Shown here in pieces: positions 28,966 through 37,748 of a DNA stretch of 38,432 bases. The notes beneath the pieces were generated by a model. It was not told the origin of the DNA. It was given only the letters and a program-made list of their open reading frames with translations, and did no database searches. Origin of the DNA: Chloroflexota bacterium (lineage in GTDB: Bacteria; Chloroflexota; Dehalococcoidia; Lucifugimonadales; UBA2962); assembly GCA_002699485.1 (NCBI GenBank), contig PAAV01000036.1:1-38432 (forward strand), written 5' to 3'. The stretch's first letter is position 1. Each line of letters opens with the position of its first letter. The position numbers were made by a program, and so were the translations under genes.

Positions 28966-30401
28966 AGGTGCGAATCGAACAAGGGAGGCACGGTGGGCCA
29001 AGGGTAGGCCTGCTCGAATCCATAGCAGAGTTGCAAAATGCGCAGCTCCTCAAAGCGCCTGCCAATAACCTGTAATCCAATAGGCAGGCCATCCTTGTCA
29101 AATCCACAAGGAATGTTTGCCCCCGGTAAACCAGCGGCGTTTATTGGAAAAGTAAATGGGCTATGAGCGGGAAAACCCCACAATTCTTTTTCAAGATCAG
29201 ATTTAACTCCCGATTTCGGCCTTCCTGCTACGAATGCTGTATTTGGCATGGTTGGGGACAAAAGTAAGTCATATTTGGTAAACAATGTATCTAAACGGGA
29301 TATGATTTGGTCACGCACTCCTAAGGCAAGAGCATAATCTTTCCCCGTAATTTTGCCCCCATACTGATAAACATTAAATGCCTCAGGTGCCAACTCTGAA
29401 GTCCTTTTGCCAAACTTTTTGTCTAAACTAGCATACCAATTTGCACTTATGAGTGGCCAATACCCATAGAACGCATCAGATAAATCTAGTTCGACTCGTT
29501 CCACCTTGCAGCCCAGCGAATCCAAATTGTTAACAGCCGTTTCGACACTCTCGTGGACCTCTTTATTTACATCCGCATATCCATAATCAGGGCTGTATGC
29601 AATTTTTAGTTGAGAAAGGTCAGCCTCTAACAAGGTTGGATATGGTGGCACAGCAGCGCGGACGCTGTCAGGGTCTCGCAAATCGAATCCCGCTAAAATT
29701 TCCAGCAAAATTGCTGCATCTTCTACTGTGCGTGCAATCGGTCCCGGCTGGCTAATTGGGTTGGTAATATAATTTTCACTTGCGCCAGAATAACGCGGAA
29801 CGCGCCCTAAGGTTGGCCTTATGCCGAACATGCCACAAAAACTACTAGGAGCTCGTATAGAACCTCCGCCGTCAGTGCCGCTCGCTATTGAACAAAGCCC
29901 GGCAGCGACAGCGGATGCTGATCCTGCGCTTGAACCCCCCGATGTTCTGGAGGTGTCCCATGGATTCCTGGTGTGGTCACCTAGTCTGTTTTCAGAATGA
30001 ATCATCAAACCCCAATCAGGCATGTTTGTTTTTCCGATAATTATCCCGCCCGCGGACTTGATTCTTTCAACAACGACAGAATCCTCTTTTGGAATATGGC
30101 CCTTCATCCATGCAGAACCATGGGTTGTCTCTATTCCTTTTGTAACCTCGTTATCTTTAACCCCAAACGGAATCCCATAAAGGGGGCCAACAGCCTCGCC
30201 GTTGGCGATACAAGATTCCATTTCCTTAGCCTTAGTTATTGCAGCATCAATATTCATTGCTAAAAACGCATTCAATGCTGGATTAAACTTTTCTATCCTA
30301 TCTAGATACAGGGTTAAAAGTTCGACAGGAGAAATAGCTTGGGTATGCAGAAGCCGGGCATGCTCTGCGGCAGGTTTAAATGGCAGATCAAATTCAGTCA
30401 T
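28962..30401 (-). CDS. Amidase signature family hydrolase (copy 2)
   Basis: A 479-residue amidase paralogue of the gene on the facing strand. The triad is Lys82 in FGVKDNEV, Ser157 in GGSSAGS and Ser181 in DGGGSIRAPSS; the 24-residue serine spacing matches the family. It shares the C-terminal IPCGFDKDGLPIGLQVIGRR pattern. Its stop overlaps that of the phosphotriesterase-family gene (28962-28965), with no terminator between. The substrate is unknown. Confidence 0.92.
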   Translation of the reverse strand: MTEFDLPFKPAAEHARLLHTQAISPVELLTLYLDRIEKFNPALNAFLAMNIDAAITKAKEMESCIANGEAVGPLYGIPFGVKDNEVTKGIETTHGSAWMKGHIPKEDSVVVERIKSAGGIIIGKTNMPDWGLMIHSENRLGDHTRNPWDTSRTSGGSSAGSASAVAAGLCSIASGTDGGGSIRAPSSFCGMFGIRPTLGRVPRYSGASENYITNPISQPGPIARTVEDAAILLEILAGFDLRDPDSVRAAVPPYPTLLEADLSQLKIAYSPDYGYADVNKEVHESVETAVNNLDSLGCKVERVELDLSDAFYGYWPLISANWYASLDKKFGKRTSELAPEAFNVYQYGGKITGKDYALALGVRDQIISRLDTLFTKYDLLLSPTMPNTAFVAGRPKSGVKSDLEKELWGFPAHSPFTFPINAAGLPGANIPCGFDKDGLPIGLQVIGRRFEELRILQLCYGFEQAYPWPTVPPLFDSHL

Positions 30402-30443
30402 AAATAGATTCTAAATAGAGATGTTACATTAAACGGCGTAAAT

Positions 30444-30472
30444 TTGTTCGAAATGGCCAAAATGCCTAGAAT
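30444..30472 (+). promoter_or_regulatory. Possible promoter of the downstream SDR gene
   Basis: TTGTTC (30444-30449), a 17-bp spacer, then TAGAAT (30467-30472), which overlaps a second -10-like TACAAT (30472-30477). It lies in the 123-bp divergent gap about 50 bp before the SDR start. Confidence 0.45.
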
Positions 30473-30524
30473 ACAATCCGGACTAAAATAAACACAGGTT
30501 GTGACATGTATTTAAGGTGAGATC

Positions 30525-31292
30525 ATGAATCTTGTAGAAAAAGTTAGCATAATTACCGGTGGAGGTAGCGGTATAGGCCGGGCTACAGCGATAGCCCTCG
30601 CCCAACAAGGATCCAAGGTTTGCATTGTGGGCAGGACTTCATCTAAGTTGACTGATGTTTTGAATGAGATAAAGCTTAATAAGGGTGAAGCAATAGCAAT
30701 CACAGCAGATATAACAGATTATCAGGCTATAGAAAAGGTTGTCGAAAAAGTTAGTAACACATGGGGAAGAATCGACATTTTAGTTAACAATGCTGGCGCA
30801 AACATAAAAAATAGAGGCTTGCTGGAAACAAGCCCTGAAGAAATGCAGAATTTGGTCGATATAAATCTTGTAGGGACGATGTTTTTTACAAAAGCTGTTC
30901 TTCCAACAATGGTTTCCCAAAACTCAGGAACCATAATTAACGTATCTTCTAATTCGGCAATTTGGCCAAGCTTGATGGGAGGCGTTGCTTATAGCGCTGC
31001 TAAAGCAGGAGTCAATAATTTCACAGAATTCTTGAACGATGAGCTACAACATACTTTGGTTAGGGCATGTTCTATTAGTCCCGGAGAAGTCGTTACTCCA
31101 ATCTTAGATAACAGGCGCGTTAAACCAAATAAAGCGGGTATGGATAAAATGTGCATGCCCGAAGATATAGCAGAGACAATTTTGCTGGTAGTCGGCCAGC
31201 CTTCTAGAACAATGGTTACAGATATAGTTGTGACTCCAACATTAACCAGAGACACATCATCTGAAGTCATTAAACGATTAGGGCAAAAATAA
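30525..31292 (+). CDS. SDR-family oxidoreductase
   Basis: A 255-residue classical SDR. It shows TGGGSGIG for cofactor binding (residues 11-18), NNAG (88-91), NVSSNS and the catalytic YSAAK (Tyr156, Lys160). The arginine in VGRTSS after beta-2 suggests NADP. AAGGTGA lies just before ATG 30525. It stands alone between oppositely oriented genes; its stop is 3 bp from the stop of the facing MFS gene. Likely a dehydrogenase or reductase of a catabolic alcohol or ketone; the substrate is not readable. Confidence 0.9.
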   Translation: MNLVEKVSIITGGGSGIGRATAIALAQQGSKVCIVGRTSSKLTDVLNEIKLNKGEAIAITADITDYQAIEKVVEKVSNTWGRIDILVNNAGANIKNRGLLETSPEEMQNLVDINLVGTMFFTKAVLPTMVSQNSGTIINVSSNSAIWPSLMGGVAYSAAKAGVNNFTEFLNDELQHTLVRACSISPGEVVTPILDNRRVKPNKAGMDKMCMPEDIAETILLVVGQPSRTMVTDIVVTPTLTRDTSSEVIKRLGQK

Positions 31293-31295
31293 CAG

Positions 31296-32534
31296 CTAAT
31301 ACTTTCGGCCTTCGGGAAGTTGTGTTAAAAGCAAAACCCCAATAGCTATTCCAATAGAAGCAGCAAGGATTATAGGCTTATATGTTCCTGCCAGGTCATA
31401 GCTGAGCCCTCCCATAATAGGGCCTGCCCCAAAACTGACCACACCTGTCAGCCCCAACAGCCCGGATATGGCCCCATAATTTCTTAAGCCGAAAAGGTCT
31501 TGTACTATCATTGTGTATAAAGGACCAAAAGCGCCCATACCAAGCCCAAAGACAGCTGCTGCTATCCACAATAATGGCCCCCCAACCGGATTGTACATAA
31601 GGATAGTGCCAACAATTGTTACGGAAAAACTACACATTAGTGCTTTTCGTCCGGTAATTTTTTCACCAATGGCTCCCCAAAAAATCTTACCGATCATTCC
31701 AAATGTTGATAGCACCACAAGACCAGAAGCAGCCGTTAATAGTGATACCCCTGCATTCGTATAATTATCTATAACGTGAGGTAAAACCATGGAAAAAGCC
31801 AGGGAGCCAATCGGTGTGATGATCGCTATCAGATAGAAAGATTTCGTCTTTATGGCTTCCTGCAGGGTCATACCAGGAAGAATTTGAGTAGAGTCAGTTG
31901 AAATCCGTGTATTCATATTAGATTTTGAATCACTGGATTTATTCTCAGACACAAACTTAAGCGTATATAGCCATACCAGAGCAAACATTATGGCTATTCC
32001 ATAGTATGCAATTTGCCAAGAAAAAGTAACCAATATAGCGCCAATTACAGGAGGCAACACTAAGCCACCAAAATTATTACCCATCATAGTTATCCCGAGA
32101 ACCTTCCCTCGGTTTTTCTTAAACCAAATTCCCACTAAACGCCCGGCAGGCAACATCACAGTTCCATTGATAGCCATGAATTGGAGAAAGCTTATGGCAT
32201 ATAGATGCCATAACTCAGTCATAAATGGTCGCAGAACAAAACTAGACCCCATTATAGCTACTGAACAAAGCATTACCGGCTTTGCACCATATTTATCTAA
32301 TAATCGACCCAGAAATGGTGCGGTAATTATTCCAACCGCAGCGAAAGATAAAGATGCACTTACTTCCGTTCGCGACCAACCAAAAGCTTGGCCAAGAGGG
32401 TCGACAAAAAGGCCATGAGTATATTGATATGAACCCATAGAAACGGTTGCAACTAAAAATGGAGCCAGCATTATCAACCACACCCTGCCAGGAGTATTAA
32501 AATTTGAACTCATAAATTCTTTAAACACGGTCAT
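31296..32534 (-). CDS. MFS transporter (monocarboxylate/OFA-like)
   Basis: A 412-residue protein with about 12 membrane segments. The N-terminal YQYTHGLFVDPLGQAFGWSR matches the start of the monocarboxylate porter and oxalate:formate antiporter branch (GxFxxPLxxxFGWSR). The loop GRLLDKYGAKPVM is the MFS A motif. It would move a small organic acid across the membrane. It faces the SDR gene (3-bp gap between stops) and is divergent from the unknown gene at 32669. Confidence 0.88.
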   Translation of the reverse strand: MTVFKEFMSSNFNTPGRVWLIMLAPFLVATVSMGSYQYTHGLFVDPLGQAFGWSRTEVSASLSFAAVGIITAPFLGRLLDKYGAKPVMLCSVAIMGSSFVLRPFMTELWHLYAISFLQFMAINGTVMLPAGRLVGIWFKKNRGKVLGITMMGNNFGGLVLPPVIGAILVTFSWQIAYYGIAIMFALVWLYTLKFVSENKSSDSKSNMNTRISTDSTQILPGMTLQEAIKTKSFYLIAIITPIGSLAFSMVLPHVIDNYTNAGVSLLTAASGLVVLSTFGMIGKIFWGAIGEKITGRKALMCSFSVTIVGTILMYNPVGGPLLWIAAAVFGLGMGAFGPLYTMIVQDLFGLRNYGAISGLLGLTGVVSFGAGPIMGGLSYDLAGTYKPIILAASIGIAIGVLLLTQLPEGRKY

Positions 32535-32622
32535 TATCCTAACACCTTTACAAACGACAGCGAAAAATTACAATACATTACAATCGGAATGGGTTAAAAT
32601 AGAATGGCGTAAATATGGGAAA

Positions 32623-32635
32623 TAATACGGTATTA
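32623..32635. promoter_or_regulatory. 13-bp palindrome TAATAC-G-GTATTA
   Basis: A perfect inverted repeat of two 6-bp arms around one base. It lies 33 bp before the unknown gene at 32669 and just after -10-like sequences (TAAAAT 32595-32600, TAGAAT 32600-32605). The position fits a repressor operator. Confidence 0.4.
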
Positions 32636-32668
32636 CTCTGATCAGCGCGGAATTAACTTAAATAGTGA

Positions 32669-33553
32669 ATGAGAATGACTGAACCTCAATTTGACAACGG
32701 AACAACAACGAGGCCTTATGAAGAAGGCATGACAATCGAGGAACAGGGAGTGGTCTATGGCTGCTTCAATGAAGGGCTTACAGTTAGCGAAATCCAAGAA
32801 TGTTGGGGCGGGCTAATTGGTAGAGACCCATTAAGCAATAGGCAGTTGTACCTTTACCGCGAAAGATGGGTGAAGGCAGGTCGGAAAAATGAAATCGATG
32901 GGATAGCAATATGGACAGATCGGGACTCTTTCAGACGATGGGATGTTCAACCTGATCATTTGCATATATTGAACGACCTTAACAACTGGATGATGAATGA
33001 GTTTAGAGGCTTTCTGCCTAAACCGAGTTACCGGCTTCTTTATTGGTGCTCATATGTTTTAAGCCTGGCACCTGAGCTACAAAATGAATTGGATATATTT
33101 ATGTTCGGTTCCCAGCTAACCCTAAAAGATATAGCCTACTATTATTCTGGTAAAAATCGGGAATTATCCGACCTCGATGACCTTTTGTCGTATAGGCCAT
33201 GGAGGTCACCGGAGAAGCAAGAGAAGTATCGAGCTGCTCAAATTAGAGGCGAAGTTCTTGAGCCTAAGGAAATAGCACCGATATTAACATCAAGTTACAG
33301 GATACTGCCGAATAATTCAGTTAGCCCAACAAACAAACTTCCCCGCTCTACCCAAACAAGCGTTTCGATGAATGACGTTCCAGTAGGTGTTGGCCGTCAT
33401 ATGTTGCTACTAGGCATGGTTCATAACATGTCTTTGTATGATGGGTTCAATCTGCCTTCCGTTAAAGTTAATAACCTTAAGCATGAAGGAATTAACCCAG
33501 TGGAAATTAATTTTTCAGAAGAATCTGGCGCAGTTGTGAGAATTAGGTTTTAA
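32669..33553 (+). CDS. Protein of unknown function with possible N-terminal HTH
   Basis: A 294-residue protein that I do not recognise. Residues about 20-65 (EEQGVVYGCF, LTVSEIQECW, LYLYRERW) could form a helix-turn-helix domain. The centre is rich in Trp, Tyr and Leu (residues about 85-150), without a membrane segment or signal. The C-terminal 60 residues look beta-rich. ATG 32669 or ATG 32675 could be the start. It stands alone, divergent from an MFS gene and convergent with orn. A 13-bp palindrome upstream may indicate autoregulation. No catalytic motif is visible. Confidence 0.7.
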   Translation: MRMTEPQFDNGTTTRPYEEGMTIEEQGVVYGCFNEGLTVSEIQECWGGLIGRDPLSNRQLYLYRERWVKAGRKNEIDGIAIWTDRDSFRRWDVQPDHLHILNDLNNWMMNEFRGFLPKPSYRLLYWCSYVLSLAPELQNELDIFMFGSQLTLKDIAYYYSGKNRELSDLDDLLSYRPWRSPEKQEKYRAAQIRGEVLEPKEIAPILTSSYRILPNNSVSPTNKLPRSTQTSVSMNDVPVGVGRHMLLLGMVHNMSLYDGFNLPSVKVNNLKHEGINPVEINFSEESGAVVRIRF

Positions 33554-33583
33554 ATGCAAAAAAAATCTACAAGACGCAGTAGG

Positions 33584-34156
33584 TTATTTTTCACCATCCA
33601 TCTTGGCAAATATCGTTTTTCGATACCACTCGAGCTCTTTTATACTCTCGCGAATGTCATCAAGCGCTAAATGCTTTTTTGGCTTTGTGGGAAATCTCGC
33701 ATCTTTATCGTACCAACGTTTTGCAAGTTCCTTCACTGTAGAAACATCGATTATTCGATAGTGAAAATATGAGTCAAGCTGAGGCATTTCCGAGCGTAGA
33801 AAGCGTCGATCTTGGTGAACAGAATTACCGCATAAAGGAGAGCTTCCCTCAGGAACCCAATCATGGAGAAATTGTAAAGTTTCCTTTTCAGCCTGCCTGA
33901 CATCAATGTTAGAATCTTTCACCCGGCTGAGTAAACCCGAGGACGAGTGGGTTTTAAGGCTCCATTCCTCAATCGATTCGAGCTCAGATGCTGTCCGGCT
34001 TATCGCAATCACTGGGCCTTCGGCAAGAATATTTAAACTTGAATCTGTAACAATAGTTGCCATCTCAACGATTACATGTTGTTTAGGATCTAGGCCCGTC
34101 ATTTCTAGATCAATCCACACGAGGTTATTTGTTTGAGGTTCGATTGGAAAATTCAT
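33584..34156 (-). CDS. orn: Oligoribonuclease
   Basis: A 190-residue DEDDh 3'-5' exonuclease that degrades 2-5-nt RNAs and pGpG to mononucleotides. VWIDLEMTGLDP carries Asp16 and Glu18, GNSVHQDRRFL the third acidic residue, and HLALDDIRESI the catalytic His and final Asp; the RIIDVSTVKEL segment is typical of Orn. Length matches the family. No strong ribosome site is seen before ATG 34156. Confidence 0.95.
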   Translation of the reverse strand: MNFPIEPQTNNLVWIDLEMTGLDPKQHVIVEMATIVTDSSLNILAEGPVIAISRTASELESIEEWSLKTHSSSGLLSRVKDSNIDVRQAEKETLQFLHDWVPEGSSPLCGNSVHQDRRFLRSEMPQLDSYFHYRIIDVSTVKELAKRWYDKDARFPTKPKKHLALDDIRESIKELEWYRKTIFAKMDGEK

Positions 34157-34210
34157 TAATTGGCACCTGTGTTAGTAGCTATCGAAGCTGATTATCCTTT
34201 CGTATAGTCG

Positions 34211-34585
34211 TTATTTGACTTGCACTAAACTGAACCCAACTTCACCAACGACCTTATGCTTGTTTGGTCTGGCAATAATTACTCCTGCAACACTGTTGTC
34301 AGCCCTAGCAATGTTTGTTTTCCATTGTAGGTCTACGTCTTTAATCGGCAGGTCCGAGGTGATGAAGTGAAGCTCATCGTATTTCAGCAGATTTCTAACT
34401 GTGACAGATCCAATCTGGAAGTTCATATCTTTAAATTCAGGACCAGACAAATTCAACCTAACCGATTTATTGTCGAGCCTAACAATTAACGTGACAGCCC
34501 CTTCCTCCTTAGTTCCAGGAATTCTTAAAGTGCCTGTATATTCAACCTCAGCAGTTGTTATGCTTTCGCTAGTTTCTTTTTTCAT
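34211..34585 (-). CDS. Small protein of unknown function
   Basis: A 124-residue protein without signal peptide, cysteine or tryptophan clusters. Alternating hydrophobic stretches (VTLIVRLD, VRLNLSG, LHFITSDLP, VGEVGFSLVQV) suggest a small beta sandwich or barrel. ATG 34585 has GGAG 8 nt upstream, supporting a real gene. It lies 54 bp upstream of orn on the same strand and may share its transcript; recN is divergent. I do not recognise a family. Confidence 0.7.
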   Translation of the reverse strand: MKKETSESITTAEVEYTGTLRIPGTKEEGAVTLIVRLDNKSVRLNLSGPEFKDMNFQIGSVTVRNLLKYDELHFITSDLPIKDVDLQWKTNIARADNSVAGVIIARPNKHKVVGEVGFSLVQVK

Positions 34586-34677
34586 GAAAACGTCTCCAGA
34601 TTTCCTTATATGTTAAAAAGTTTTCAGTGTATAGGGTACCCCAAAATGAGCCCCTTAATGTTATGGTTCAATAGTTA

Positions 34678-36390
34678 ATGCTGAAATTTTTATCCATATC
34701 CAATTTCGCGATCATCGATCATCTTGAGCTAGAAATAGGCTCAGGACTTAATGTTTTTACTGGCGAAACCGGTGCTGGAAAGTCTATCATCGTGGACGCA
34801 TTAAGTTTAGTGCTTGGGCAGAAGACTGATAGATCATCTATTCGACACGGCTCTGAGGATGCCAAGATAGAGGCAGTGTTTGAATTGACTACGTATCAGC
34901 AAGAGCAAATACAGAATTTAATTGATATTGAGTTAGACAATGAAATTATCTTGACTCGAACAATTAATGAACGCAGGACAGTTTGTCGCATTGACGGAAT
35001 GATTATTAGCGCAAACATATTGCAGAATATTGGGGCAGTAGTTTGTGAGATCCACGGTCAAGGCCAACAAGCAAACTTAGTTAGTAGTGAGCAGCAGCTA
35101 TGGATTTTGGATGAATACGCAAAACTTCAAGAAAACAAAATGGAGATGGCTGAAAAGTTTCATGAGTATAAGGCGGTTCAAGACAAAATTACCCAACTTG
35201 AACATGATCGTTCGAAATCACAAGAACGTAAAGAACTCTTCCAGTTTCAGATCAACGAAATTAAATCCATTCAGATTGAGGTAGATGAAGAGACGGGCTT
35301 ACAAGAGTCAATAAACAGGCTTTCAAATGCCGCAGAATTGAAACAGTTAGTCTCTCAGGCGATACAAATCTTTTCTGGCGATGAAGGCGAAACCCATGGT
35401 TCTGTGGAGAACCTTATGAGACAAGGAGGGGCGTTTTTAGGCCAAGTACATAGCATGGATAATTCTACTGAACAGCTTAATGAATTGGCACAAGGAACGC
35501 TTTTCGAGGTGGAGGATATTGTTCGGAAATTGCGTGATTATGGAAATTCAATCGAAGTAAACCCAGAGGAACTAGAACGAGTAGAAGCAAGAATGGCTCT
35601 GTTGAGTGACATAAAAAGAAAATACGGAAACACCCTAAAAGACGTTTTGAAATACAGGGATAAGATCACAATACAATTGGAAGAACTGGACACATCAGAA
35701 CAGAAAATAAAAAACCTAAGGCAAATAGAGGCCGAACAGAAAACATATCTTGGTGTAATAGCGCTAGCTTTATCTGTTAAGCGAAAGAAGTGCTCTAAGC
35801 GCTTAAAAACCAAAGTTGAATCATATTTAAAGGGAGTTGGAATGGAAAATGCCAAGTTTGAAGTACTGGTGAATAACCATGAACATGAACAAGGCTTATC
35901 CATTCCAACTAACGGGAACACCAAGTGTTACAGCTATGGCCCTAATGGTATTGATGAGGTGAAAATGCTCTTTTCGGCGAATAAAACCCACCCTCCAGTT
36001 CCTCTATCTAAAGCTGCTTCTGGAGGAGAGCTGTCTAGAATAATGCTGGCAATTTTCGTAACAGTTAATAGTAGTGATACTAAATCAACTTTAGTTTTTG
36101 ATGAAATAGACTCGGGAGTAGGAGGTCGAACAGGAACGATAATAGGCAAAAAACTGAAAGATTTATCAAATCAACGCCAAGTCATATGCGTGACGCATCT
36201 GCCTCAATTAGCAAGCTTCGCGAAAAACCACTGGTCTATTACAAAGAAAGAATCTAATCGAAAGGATTTAGTAGCTGCCCGCCTTCTAAAAGGAGACGAG
36301 ATCGTTAAAGAGCTCGGATTAATGATCGCCTCTGGTGATAAGACCGCTGACACAGCTGCACGAGCAATGATTGATCAGGCCAACTCGTAA
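34678..36390 (+). CDS. recN: DNA repair protein RecN
   Basis: A 570-residue SMC-like ATPase of double-strand-break repair. Walker A is GETGAGKSIIVDAL near residue 30, VCEIHGQGQQ is the conserved RecN loop, coiled coils follow, the signature is KAASGGELSRIMLAI, and Walker B is LVFDEIDSGVGG. Length is typical. There is no Shine-Dalgarno site before ATG 34678, and no LexA-type palindrome is evident in the 92-bp upstream gap. Confidence 0.96.
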   Translation: MLKFLSISNFAIIDHLELEIGSGLNVFTGETGAGKSIIVDALSLVLGQKTDRSSIRHGSEDAKIEAVFELTTYQQEQIQNLIDIELDNEIILTRTINERRTVCRIDGMIISANILQNIGAVVCEIHGQGQQANLVSSEQQLWILDEYAKLQENKMEMAEKFHEYKAVQDKITQLEHDRSKSQERKELFQFQINEIKSIQIEVDEETGLQESINRLSNAAELKQLVSQAIQIFSGDEGETHGSVENLMRQGGAFLGQVHSMDNSTEQLNELAQGTLFEVEDIVRKLRDYGNSIEVNPEELERVEARMALLSDIKRKYGNTLKDVLKYRDKITIQLEELDTSEQKIKNLRQIEAEQKTYLGVIALALSVKRKKCSKRLKTKVESYLKGVGMENAKFEVLVNNHEHEQGLSIPTNGNTKCYSYGPNGIDEVKMLFSANKTHPPVPLSKAASGGELSRIMLAIFVTVNSSDTKSTLVFDEIDSGVGGRTGTIIGKKLKDLSNQRQVICVTHLPQLASFAKNHWSITKKESNRKDLVAARLLKGDEIVKELGLMIASGDKTADTAARAMIDQANS

Positions 36391-36437
36391 GCTTAGCTAA
36401 GAGCTTGCTAGTTTATTAACACATATATTAATCGAAA

Positions 36438-36465
36438 TTAACCTAACGTTAACCAATTCTTAACC
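36438..36465 (+). promoter_or_regulatory. Pho box: three TTAACC repeats at 11-bp spacing
   Basis: TTAACC occurs at 36438-36443, 36449-36454 and 36460-36465, each start exactly 11 bp after the last. A weaker TTAATC lies at 36428. PhoP-type regulators bind 11-bp direct repeats (TTAACA-like in Bacillus, GTTCACC in Streptomyces). The site lies 65 bp before the pstS-like gene, fitting activation under phosphate starvation. Confidence 0.8.
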
Positions 36466-36530
36466 ATCGTAGATAAAACTAATAGTAACTTACGTACATT
36501 ACTCAAGATTAAATTTAAGGAGACTCGTGA

Positions 36531-37499
36531 ATGAGAAGGTTAGTTTTCCCATTAATGCTTCTTTCAATATTAATATTTCTTTTTGCTGCGGCTTGTTCCT
36601 CTGAACCTGGAGCAGAGATCGTCGAAGGAGAAAGCAGCGCTAATAAAAGTGGCGAAAGCATAGTCAGCCTTAAAGGAATGATTGAAATTGATGGATCCTC
36701 AACCGTTTATCCTGTTTCAGAAGCTGTCGCAGAGGAATTCCGTAAAACATATCCGAAAGTCCAGGTTAACGTTGGAGTCTCCGGCACAGGAGGAGGCTTT
36801 AAGCGATTCACTGTTGGAGAGACTGACATTTCCAATGCATCACGCCCTATAAAGGACGAGGAAAAAACTGTAGCTCAACAGAATGGCGTGGAGTACCATG
36901 AATTGCTTGTGGGTCAAGATGGCATCTCTGTTGTGGTTAACAAGGCAAATGACTGGGCTACCTGCATGACTGTTAAGGAGCTTAAAATGCTCTGGGAACC
37001 TGGCAGCACTGTGTCGAAATGGTCTGATATTCGCCCTGAATGGCCAGATGACAGGATCAATCTGTATGGGCCTGGCACTGACTCAGGCACATTTGATTTC
37101 TTTACCGAGGAAATCATAGGAGAAGTTCAAGCCAGCAGGTCTGATTTCACAATGTCCGAAGATGATAATGTGCTTGTTATTGGCGTGAATGGAGACAAGG
37201 GTGCTTTAGGCTATTTCGGATACTCATACTATCTAGAGAACAAAAACATGATAAATACCGTAGCTGTAGATGGTGGCGAGGGTTGTGTAGCACCAACCAG
37301 CGAGACAATCGAAAACGGCACATATATACCGCTGGCTCGGCCTTTGCTTATATATGTTAATAAAACAAGTTTAAAGAAGCCAGAAGTAAAAACTTTTGTC
37401 GAATACTATCTGGTCAATGCCGAGCAACTGGTAGAAGAAGTTGGTTACGTTAAGCTCCCAGATGGGGGATACGAAGCTGGCTTAGCGGAAATCAGGTAG
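36531..37499 (+). CDS. pstS: Phosphate-binding lipoprotein, PstS family
   Basis: A 322-residue substrate-binding lipoprotein. The signal peptide ends in the lipobox LFAAAC with Cys22, followed by a short Ser/Glu linker. The mature part has [18 protein letters not shown] and [10 protein letters not shown], the phosphate-contact loops of PstS, then DISNASRPI and later [10 protein letters not shown]. It would capture phosphate outside the membrane for a Pst ABC importer. AAGGAG lies 8 nt before the ATG, and a Pho box precedes the promoter region. No pstC, pstA or pstB follows; a 250-bp gap and an unrelated repeat protein come next. Confidence 0.92.
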   Translation: MRRLVFPLMLLSILIFLFAAACSSEPGAEIVEGESSANKSGESIVSLKGMIEIDGSSTVYPVSEAVAEEFRKTYPKVQVNVGVSGTGGGFKRFTVGETDISNASRPIKDEEKTVAQQNGVEYHELLVGQDGISVVVNKANDWATCMTVKELKMLWEPGSTVSKWSDIRPEWPDDRINLYGPGTDSGTFDFFTEEIIGEVQASRSDFTMSEDDNVLVIGVNGDKGALGYFGYSYYLENKNMINTVAVDGGEGCVAPTSETIENGTYIPLARPLLIYVNKTSLKKPEVKTFVEYYLVNAEQLVEEVGYVKLPDGGYEAGLAEIR

Positions 37500-37748
37500 G
37501 CAAGAACACATCTAGAAAATTCATTTAACTCTTTCAAAGCCGAACAGGAAATTTTAAGGAAATCTGTTCCCAGCTGGATTGTCCTCCGCAACCTTAATAT
37601 AACCTGTTTGGTCTTTTTGCTTCATATGAAATCACCTTTTTACTATATTGGTCTATTTATGAATAAAATTAGAATCGCTATATACCTTAACCAAACAATT
37701 GAAAAATCTTGTAAAATTTAAGGTAGCTGATTTATTTCTAAAAAGCTT
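37500..37748. other. Gap between pstS and the His-rich repeat gene
   Basis: No convincing gene. A weak inverted repeat GAACAG/CTGTTC (37542-37547, 37564-37569) could slow transcription after pstS, but it lacks a T run. A 31-codon frame at 37627-37722 has no ribosome site and looks accidental. The right half holds the inverted repeat at 37683-37725. Confidence 0.5.
37683..37725. promoter_or_regulatory. 8-bp inverted repeat before the His-rich repeat gene
   Basis: TACCTTAA (37683-37690) and TTAAGGTA (37718-37725) form a perfect inverted repeat with 27 bp between. The interior includes TTAACC (37687-37692) and, 19 bp on, the -10-like TAAAAT (37712-37717). It may be an operator pair flanking a promoter; the downstream start is 24-36 bp away. 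Confidence 0.35.

Noticed and set aside
32567-32584. Direct repeat ATTACAAT at 10-bp spacing before the unknown gene
   Set aside because: Short, AT-rich and only two copies; chance cannot be excluded.
34586-34677. SOS (LexA) box before recN
   Set aside because: No palindrome resembling the known GAAC-N4-GTTC or CTG-N10-CAG forms was seen.
37627-37722. 31-codon frame before the His-rich gene
   Set aside because: No ribosome site and no recognisable features; it overlaps the inverted repeat.
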